A DNA stretch of 64,000 nt from Macrobrachium rosenbergii (Eukaryota > Arthropoda > Malacostraca > Decapoda > Palaemonidae): positions 35,219,099 to 35,283,098 of the forward strand of contig NC_089744.1 of the NCBI RefSeq assembly GCF_040412425.1. The letters run 5' to 3'. Below, piece by piece: positions 55,301 to 64,000 of this stretch. Position 1 is the stretch's first letter; each line of letters opens with the position of its first letter. Below the pieces are notes generated by a model that did not search any database, had not been told where the DNA came from, and saw nothing but the letters and a program-made list of their open reading frames with translations. The position numbers and the translations under genes were made by a program.

Positions 55301-55927
55301 TTAAGGTCTACGTACCTTTCTCGTTTTCTGGCTCGAGTATTCCATACCCTGTGCAGAGGTAGACTGAATTCATCTAGATAGGAGTTTATGGTAAAGATGA
55401 AACTACGATGAGAATGACTTGATCATAAGGGGAAACGGTAATATTGTCTTTATATAGGAAAAAATATGTACATTACATAAATGTTTACATTTATTCGTGT
55501 AAGCTAATGTGTTTTCAAAGAAACGTTTTAATGATCACCCTTCTACATCAGGCACAATTCTGCATTGGGAAGGGGTCGCCAACGAGATGGTTCATTTGGA
55601 AAGCAATTCCCTTAAAGAATACATGTGCTATTCCTGTATGTGCTTGGGTATGCATGTGTTTACATATGTGAACATGTTTTCGCATGTATAAGTAAGGATA
55701 TACACTGTGATGTTGAGGTGACCAACCAAAACAGAAGTAATTAATTTTCACAATAACAAACAAAAATCAGATGATAGTAATAATAATATAAAACACAACA
55801 CGTATTCATATATCTATTTTTCTGTGTAAAACAGATAATCTATTCGTAGTGAACTCTGCTTTCTTTTTCAGATGTCGAACAAGAAAACGCAGCTGTGAAA
55901 TTGATTAAATACTGACCTTATTAACAT

Positions 55928-55928
<1 letters not shown>

Positions 55929-56004
<76 letters not shown>

Positions 56005-56047
56005 AAGAAGAAGAAGAAGAAGAAGAAGAAGAAGAAGAAGAAGAAGA
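55929..56047 (+). repeat. Compound (AAT)n(AAG)n microsatellite
   Basis: About 16 AAT units followed without a break by about 24 AAG units, the latter all purine on the plus strand. Confidence 0.97.
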
Positions 56048-57249
<1,202 letters not shown>

Positions 57250-57447
57250 CATTGGTAGAGAAATGGCCTAGAAAAAAGAGAACGACATCGTTAATCAAGG
57301 TATGCTTATTTAATGTAAATGTCTCATGATAAAACCAGAAGCAATGCACTATCAAACAATAAAAAGGATAAAGAAAGCAATGGACGATGCAGACCAAAGC
57401 AAGTTCTATATTCTAAAAAAAATGCATCTTGGCCTCTGTATTGTATA

Positions 57448-57760
57448 TCACATTAAACTGCCATTCATCTTCACCTTTATTTTCACCAAATAATGATTAG
57501 ATATACCTCCAGCCACTCCTCTTCTCACCATTGCGTCCATCAACTTGCTCTTCCATGGGCTCTGTTGTACCACCAAATCTATCGAACTCTCTACCTTGCC
57601 ATTTTCTTTTTCACAAGTATCCTTACGAACATTCTTCTTTAATAAACATGCGTTTACAAGAGTGAAGCCCATTTCCAAACACATTTACTCATTTCACTTA
57701 TTTCAGGAACTCTCTTCCTACCAACGTTGCCATCCCTTTCTATGACACCTAAATTTGCAT
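57448..57760 (-). pseudogene. Non-LTR retrotransposon endonuclease fragment
   Basis: Minus-strand frames read VIERDGNVGRKRVPEISEMS (about 57750-57690), then the open stretch from 57684: MGFTLVNACLLKK, a K-x-T-x-E-x-G-K step, IDLVVQQ, and GISNHYLVKIKVKM. This is the C-terminal half of an apurinic-type (EEP) endonuclease of a LINE ORF2: L-x-N-T-x-F-x-K-K, T-W, I-D-Y-V, S-D-H-Y-L-V. The catalytic SDH triplet reads SNH here, so it would be inactive. One frame change separates the two parts. Confidence 0.7.
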
Positions 57761-58172
57761 CCAAACAATATAGGGTCTTCTCGTCCCTACATACACTGCC
57801 CTTTCACGTTTGTCTCTCTAAGTGTCGAGACTTTCAGCTATTCCCATCTAAGCAAATCAAATATGTTTAATGTCTTGTCTTCTTACATCATCCATACAGA
57901 GACCCGTTATATTGTTCTCTCTCTAATTTTTTTATTTTTACATTATTGTATGTTTCGGGATGCAGATCCAACCCACCCCCCCAAGCTATTTAATGGCTTT
58001 CACACCCCACAAAGTTCGTAATATTTTCTTTTCCTTGCTTCCCACAACACTGAAAAGTGCGGTTGTCACTGGCCTCAGGAGACGAGGCTTTAATATTTCC
58101 TCCCATCAAGTGGTCTTTTTTTGAGAGTTCCTCTGCCCTGACGTATATAATATTGATACATCAAAGAGCTGG

Positions 58173-58291
<119 letters not shown>

Positions 58292-58836
58292 ATATGTAAC
58301 TATGTGTGTGAAATGTTTTCTGTTAAAACAGAATTCCATCAAATATAAAGAGCCCATAAAAACGGTTTTACTGGCAAATCACTCCCCCAGAGATTAATAC
58401 AGCATAAACGTTCAGTTAGGTACGGACAACAGCTCAGCTATTTTTAACCATATAAATAACCATAATCACAGAATAAACTGGAATTTGTCTCATATGATTT
58501 ATAGAAGCAACTGTCTGTTCAAAAGCCAGATGGTGGAATCAGCTTTGATTAAAGAAAGAAATACGGTGAACCTTTCAAAAGGCGCCTGGAATATATCCAG
58601 ATATTATAGGTAAAATCTTCCTCCAACCACCGATTAAGAAGATTAAAGAGAAATTGTCAACTGGAGTGATGTAATGGCTGACCTATGGACCTTCTGGTAT
58701 AAATACCGCTTTTTTGTAACTTTTTCTCATTTACTATTTAACTGATGAGAGAGACAGTTGGTCTCTGAAATATAGCATTTACTTTCTACACTTTGGCATT
58801 TTTATGGGATCCTCATATTTGATATATAAATATATA

Positions 58837-59047
<211 letters not shown>

Positions 59048-59149
59048 ATTTAATCGGACTTTGTTCAGGATGAGCATCAGAAATCTTTGGCAGCAGGATG
59101 ATATGGTTAAGGCGTTGATTAGTCCATGAATGAAGCAAATGTACAGTTG

Positions 59150-59640
59150 ATGTTGATGGAGTCATGTCAGCTGTATTTGCAGTAAATAGTTTGGTACCAA
59201 AGTAAAATGTTATGTCACCCTTGCTTTCTGCCTTTCTCAAGAATTCTGTGATTAAAATAAAAGTGGTCCGAGATATAAATAGTTTAGATTGGTATAACGA
59301 TGAAAAGTTGACCGACTTAAAATGTCCAGATGATACTGCTTTGATCAACAAAACAGTACAAGATTTGCATAACCTGTTGATTAGAGGTCTTTGAATATCT
59401 AGAGACTTGAGATCAAATGTAAATCTAAGAAAACAGAATTAATGAGGACAGAGTATATATGTAAAGGAATGAAATAACACTAGACCAAAAAAGGTTAATG
59501 AGATATCGTCTCAAATATTTAGGAACAATGATAATCAGCACAGGTTCTCTTGAGTTAAATTCAATGGAATAATAAAAGGTAAATCAAACAGAATGAAACT
59601 GCATGAGGGAGTAAGATAATACATTATATTCTAATGTTTA
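59150..59640 (+). pseudogene. Reverse transcriptase palm fragment
   Basis: The plus frame at 59212-59394 includes [29 protein letters not shown] and then [14 protein letters not shown]. This matches the RT stretch G-C-V-M-S-P-L-L-F-N-x-F-L-N then the Y-A-D-D box, which here reads CPDD. A frame change leads to RRLKYLGTMI-like sequence near 59500 (the F-K-Y-L-G block). N-terminal and C-terminal parts are missing or unrecognisable. It resembles the craniate/arthropod LINE type with the KLTDLxYADD signature and is not functional. Confidence 0.72.
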
Positions 59641-60345
59641 GTTTGTTGGTAAGTTTTAGAAGATTTTGGTTTTTTTTTCAGTCAGTAATAATACTTTCTC
59701 TTTGGTATTTTTTTTCACGTTCTAACTTTATGATGGAGAATTCTTTTGTATCCTTCAAAAGTTTTTTCATGTTATCTCAGAATTTTGACTTTACTTTTAA
59801 ATTTTGCTTCGTCTTCTTTAATCTATTATTCTCTTCATCCAGACACTTACAATTCTGTGCCAGCATTTCTCTTTGCTGCTCTGAATCTTCTATTTTCTTC
59901 TATTTTAATTTACCGTTCATTAAATCAATCCCTTGTTTCTTTGTTAACGCCTCCCTAACCCTCAGTTCGTCTCAGAATTTAAGATTGTCTTCCATTTCGT
60001 TTAAGTTATCATACCTCCCAGACTGTTCTTCATCTTCCAGCTAGAGTTGACTGAACATCTGAATAAGAATTTCAGTTTCCGAATTAAGCAACTCCTGCTT
60101 ATCTTCTAAATCCTTGTCAGTCTTTTCTGCATTGCCTTGGTCTTCCTCCCAACATCTTTCATTCTGGTCCAGCATATCTTTGTTCTCTTCCAAGTTTTTT
60201 CTCTTCTCATCGACGGATGGTCTCTTGTTGGTCAGTATTTCATATGTTGTTTTTAACAAAGATCTTTCACATTCACAATTGATCCCTGATCCTCATTTTC
60301 CTGCCGAGAGCGACAAGATTTGCTGAGCAGCAGCACCAATATGCA
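59640..60345 (-). pseudogene. Coiled-coil frame with in-frame stops
   Basis: From 60259 down to about 59640 on the minus strand one reading frame keeps a strongly coiled-coil composition (Glu, Lys, Leu, Asn, Gln; almost no Pro or Gly) for about 200 codons, interrupted by TAG or TGA but not by indels. Two stretches resemble each other: DMLDQNERCWEE and EMLAQNCKCLDEE, about 103 codons apart, each followed by a K-T-x-x-x-L segment, suggesting a long internal repeat. Upstream (60345-60260) similar composition appears in a shifted frame (RQENEDQGSIVNVKD). It may be a decayed exon or retroposed copy of a coiled-coil protein, or a retroelement ORF1. The family is not identified. Confidence 0.5.
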
Positions 60346-60719
60346 GTAAATGTGCCTCGCTGGTCGAACTTCTCAGTTCCAGAGGTCCTTTATTCCTCAC
60401 ACCGTTGAACTGTGGAACTGTCTCCCTGAGGATGTTGTGCAATTGGAACTTCAAAGGTTCAAGCGAAGATGCAGCGCATTACTACCCTAAAACAAATCTC
60501 ATTGTATTTTAATAATTTGTTACAATTTTATCTATTTGTTTATTAATTTGTTCATTTATTTTATCTTTTCTAATAACTGATTTCTTCTTTCTGTATTTCC
60601 TATTATCTTCTGTTACTCTTTTGAAATGAATATATTCTTTGGAAGCTAGAATTTTAGGTCAATAGCCCCTGTGGGCTTGTTCCATAAGAATAGGGTTCAT
60701 GTTCTGAATAATAATAATA
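60345..60719 (+). pseudogene. LINE ORF2 C-terminus with 3' UTR and (AAT)n tail
   Basis: 60370-60480 encodes SQFQRSFIPHTVELWNCLPE followed by DVVQLELQRFKRRC, the C-terminal tail typical of CR1/jockey-type LINE proteins (F-x-x-S-F-I-P-x-T-x-x-L-W-N-S-L-P, then F-K-R). A stop follows near 60490, then a T-rich 3' UTR that is shared with 34086-34268 and ends GGGTTCATGTTCTGAATAAT plus a few AAT units. The upstream ORF is missing, so it is a 5'-truncated insertion. It abuts the opposite-strand coiled-coil frame at about 60345. Confidence 0.78.
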
Positions 60720-61401
60720 ACGTTTGAATTTATATCCTCCATTAAATCAATCACTAGTTACTTGACTGGCTCATCCTTATTTCATTTAGATACTTTTTTT
60801 AGAAGGCCTTAATCTCATTTGCATATTCTTTAAAGGTCTTAATACATTGTCTCAGCGACGCATTTGACTGAAATGACCTGTTTGCTATAATTAAATGTTG
60901 ATAATTTTAAGACAGGTTAAGAAATTCTAAGTGGTTTGCGACGATTAGTAAATAACAATACGAATAGCTAATTGCTAAACTGTTACACTGTTCTAATAAT
61001 AGGAGTTTATTTGGTATGAACTGGGAAGTACTTGATGTGTACTTAAAAGTGGGGGAAGTGTTTTTGTGCCTGAGAGTGTGGAGTAAACTGCTGTAGTTCG
61101 ATTTTCTGAAGGGATGAGAAGCTTCTCTGCTCACTTTCTTTCATTTCACAGGATGCTGCAGTTCATTGCTCCTGTTTGCTATTTAGCGATTTTGTTGGTA
61201 ACTTGGTTTGGGAGGTGGATCTTTTGTTGTAACCATGTGTTGTGTTGATGAATAAATGTGGTTATGATTCTGTTTTAGCTGGTTACCTATGCCAGTCATT
61301 TATGTTATTGTTGTATGTGTAAGTATTGTTACTTTCCGTATCCCTGTTATTGAGTATACTGTATACAGTGAGACATAAATGTCCTCACTCCCCCTTGAGC
61401 T

Positions 61402-61403
<2 letters not shown>
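60720..61403. other. No gene recognised
   Basis: AT-rich DNA. The minus frame 60907-61134 has no recognisable feature. Confidence 0.55.
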
Positions 61404-61492
<89 letters not shown>

Positions 61493-61507
61493 GTGTGTGT
61501 ATGTATG

Positions 61508-61586
<79 letters not shown>

Positions 61587-61587
61587 A
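61404..61587. repeat. Compound (AT)n / (GT)n array
   Basis: AT 61404-61490, a CATGTGTGTGTATGTATGTA joint, AT to about 61560, GT 61561-61587. Confidence 0.96.
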
Positions 61588-62211
61588 TACGCATATGGAT
61601 AGTACTCGAACATACAGATATTTGTCTTCGAACTGCCGTTAGGCTTTGAATATTCTGTTTGAAGAGAGTGAGGATTTGACCTATAAAGTTAATTAAAATT
61701 GATATGCTAGTTGCAAGTTGAAATTCTCTTCAGAAAACACAGAAGTCCAATGCTGCTCCGTACTTCCATTTTTAATCTTTGTTGATGATATTTCCTTGTT
61801 TTTAATCCGTGCGAATCTAGGCGTCTGCTCCTAGTGAATCATCTAACTTTCTTAGCTATGACCTACATCACATTTTCAAGCAAACCTCTTCTTCGAAATC
61901 CTAAGTAGAAACGTATACTTTTCAAGGAGCAACAAGTAGCAGTGCCTAAGCACGAGTAGTTTAGGAAAAGGAAATTACGTTGATTAAGTCTTGCACTAAA
62001 ACAAAAGCAGAGAGAACGGTTTCATTCCAAGAACAATGAAGTAATGAAGTAGATTGCTCTGAGCAATGGGCCAAAAAGCTGAGAACTCGGAAAACAAAGA
62101 AGATTCTTTGTCTAAGGATGAAATGGAGAATCGATATTAAGGTAACGGCTTGAGATATTCAGGTAGCTACTGCTACTACTGTTCCTACTACTACTACTAC
62201 TACTGCTCTAA

Positions 62212-62251
<40 letters not shown>

Positions 62252-63482
62252 GTGATAACAGCCATAACATCTGTATTAAAGCCTATTATATATAAACGCA
62301 ATGGTCCTCAAGTTACGTTCGACAGTTATCTATATGGCAGTGTTGTAGAATTATGAATCTGCTCAATTTCTTCACGTGGACAAAATGCTAAGAATTTCAA
62401 TAACTTTCGAACGTATCGACGCATGTGACTATCTAATAGCTAAGATAAGCACGATAGATATCTTGAAATAATAAAATCAATCTTTTTAGAAATACTGAAG
62501 GTCATCATTATGTAAATAAAACGGCAGATGTATATGCCCTGAATCTACAACTACACTGTCATCTCTTCAAACAGAGGTTGGAAAAGAGAACTGTTTTGCA
62601 GTGTCTGTGTGCTAACCAAATATCTCGAGGGGGGGAAGAATAGATCTGGATGAATCCGGGTGAACCCAGTCATAAGGTATTCTCCTTCAGGTGAATAATT
62701 TTCGGCGTGTATTAATGAAGATTTATGTTTCGATATCAAATATAAAACAACTACAGTACATTCACCCGCGTGATATCATTTATGCAGTAAAGTCAAGGGT
62801 GGAATAATGCTCTCTCTAGAGTGCTCTTGTTTATTTCCATTTTCTTCTTCACTTCTTCCTAAGCTCCCCCCAAACACCCTCTCTCTCAGCTGATCAAATG
62901 TTCCTTTCTGTCTCCCTACAAATACATGACTGACTGGAGGTGTTTTGCTCATATCATCTTGTTAACACGCCTAGATGCAAGACACAACAAGGACAATTTT
63001 CTATTCTGGACATCAGAGTTACAGTTGATGACCGAGTTTATTACATTTATTAGACAATGAATAAACATTAAGTTTATTTCTCGTAACCTTGCCACTATTA
63101 GTCCGGTCGTTGAGCTGAAAAAAGTGCACAACCCCCACACACACACACACAAAAAATAGTATCAAGATGAAACTTGGTCAGATTGACCAAATACTTGTAT
63201 AAAGTCACCAGAAAAAAAAGCCCCATGATTCTGCCGTAGGGAAACCTGATTATTGACCCCTAATGCAAAAGGCAAAAATCTGATGACACCCAAAACGGAT
63301 TGTGCTCATATGAAAGAAAATTTAATGCGATTCTTTTCCATCTTAACAGCCATGTCCGTACAGTAAAGTTGTTCTGAGTTATACCAGTTCACTCTTTTAT
63401 GACAAATAAGTTTTGTATGTTGTGAAAAGATATGGACATGAATGAAAGTAAACGAGGGAAATACCGTGAAACCATTCTACGT
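61588..63482. other. No gene recognised; TAC/ATT microsatellite
   Basis: (TAC)n-like 62166-62207 passes into (ATT)n 62211-62251. The 3' UTR of the right-edge gene may occupy the last few hundred bases. No polyadenylation signal could be assigned with confidence. Confidence 0.5.
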
Positions 63483-64000
63483 TTAGTGCTGAGCAAAACA
63501 TGAAACAGGACACAGAACATTCTGTATACATATAAAACAACATATTTTTGGCCAATAAAATGAAACATCGAAAAGGAGGCCATTCAAAAATGCTGCAAAT
63601 GTTTTTCTGTCCTCCTCCTCATCAGATTCGTTGCTTGAGGTCCATTTAGCGCTTTCCAGTACCTGAAAATATGTTGAAAACTATAAGAATTTAGTGTTCA
63701 TGTTTATGTTCTAAAGCCATTGTAACATGATTATCAAGACTTTTGGTTATGCAAGTACAATGTAAATAAATATTTTTCACAAACCTCCTTGTTATGACAG
63801 TCTTCGCCATGACATTCCCCACATGTTGCCACACAGCTAAGACCATAGGCTACTTCGTACATGAACATCTGTTTGATTTACACTGGTTTTCTGTAGATTT
63901 ACATTTTCGTCTGACACCTTGCAGCGAAAATTCTGGTGCAACTTCCTTATCAGTCATAACTGGGGCTAAGCCACCATTCTTGACAAGCCAATCCCAATCT
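63483..64000 (-). CDS. 3' end of a Cys-rich uncharacterised protein gene (two exons, partial)
   Basis: On the minus strand the first exon, entering from beyond the window and ending at 63785, encodes DWDWLVKNGGLAPVMTDKEV, then a KCKSTENQCKSNRCSC block and, after a frame change near 63868, YGLSCVATCGECHGEDCHN. This layout (W-x-x-x-x-G-L-x-P-V-M-T-D, then C-x-C/C-S-C/C-G-E-C-H-G-x-x-C-x-N) is the C-terminal domain of an uncharacterised multicopy family I recognise from arthropods and other invertebrates; the function is unknown. A GT donor follows at 63784-63783, and an AG acceptor with a pyrimidine-poor TATTTTCAG at 63664-63663, giving a 122-bp phase-0 intron. The last exon (63662-63483) begins VLESAKWTSSNESDEEED, an acidic tail, and ends at TAA. 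The frame break between CSC and YGLSC suggests a pseudogene or a sequence error. Confidence 0.6.

Overview
This window is eukaryotic and almost certainly from an arthropod, most likely a decapod crustacean. Points supporting this: very dense dinucleotide and trinucleotide microsatellites, a short block of TTAGG-type repeats (11115-11147), remnants of Penelope and non-LTR retroelements, tRNA-derived SINEs, and a dispersed repeat with an ATTCC-rich 3' end that I associate with decapod genomes. There are no bacterial operons, no rRNA, no CRISPR array and no intact long gene. Most open frames longer than about 60 codons are translations of (AT)n, (GA)n, (AAT)n or minisatellite DNA.

Layout. 1-4.4 kb: AT-rich DNA with microsatellites. 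4.4-5.7 kb: two Penelope-like fragments head to head. 6.3-7 kb: a hairpin-rich non-autonomous element, then the 3' end of a non-LTR retroelement. 10-11.7 kb: tRNA-like repeat units, one inverted and two in tandem, the TTAGG block, and a second copy of the hairpin-rich element. 13.2-13.8 kb: a 38-bp minisatellite. 15.0-17.15 kb: two successive large inverted repeats. 23.9-25 kb: a decayed array of about 200-bp units carrying TGACCTnTGACCT-like motifs. 26.3-30 kb: a tandem segmental duplication. One copy has gained about 1.2 kb of C-rich minisatellite and the other a 290-bp repeat insertion. 30.1-32.4 kb: two tandem copies of a composite element with internal repeats. 32.85-34.1 kb: a GGGGTAAAA-type minisatellite ending at a retroelement 3' tail. 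37.1-38.85 kb: reverse-transcriptase (RT) pseudogene on the minus strand. 40.6-41.3, 47.6, 50.4-51.1, 54.75-55.3, 57.45-57.76 and 59.15-60.72 kb: further retroelement fragments. 43.0-44.0 kb: compound AT arrays. 45.45-45.87 kb: third copy of the hairpin-rich element.

The best candidate for host-type coding sequence is at the right edge (63483-64000, minus). It is the 3' end of a spliced, cysteine-rich, uncharacterised multicopy invertebrate protein family, with one apparent frame break. A second, weak candidate exon lies at 54323-54533 (minus). A long coiled-coil frame with in-frame stops lies at 59640-60345 (minus). Nothing here forms a working pathway. The window reads as intergenic or intronic DNA shaped by retroelements, foldbacks and tandem-repeat expansion. 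Family names rest on motif recognition by eye, and no database search was possible.
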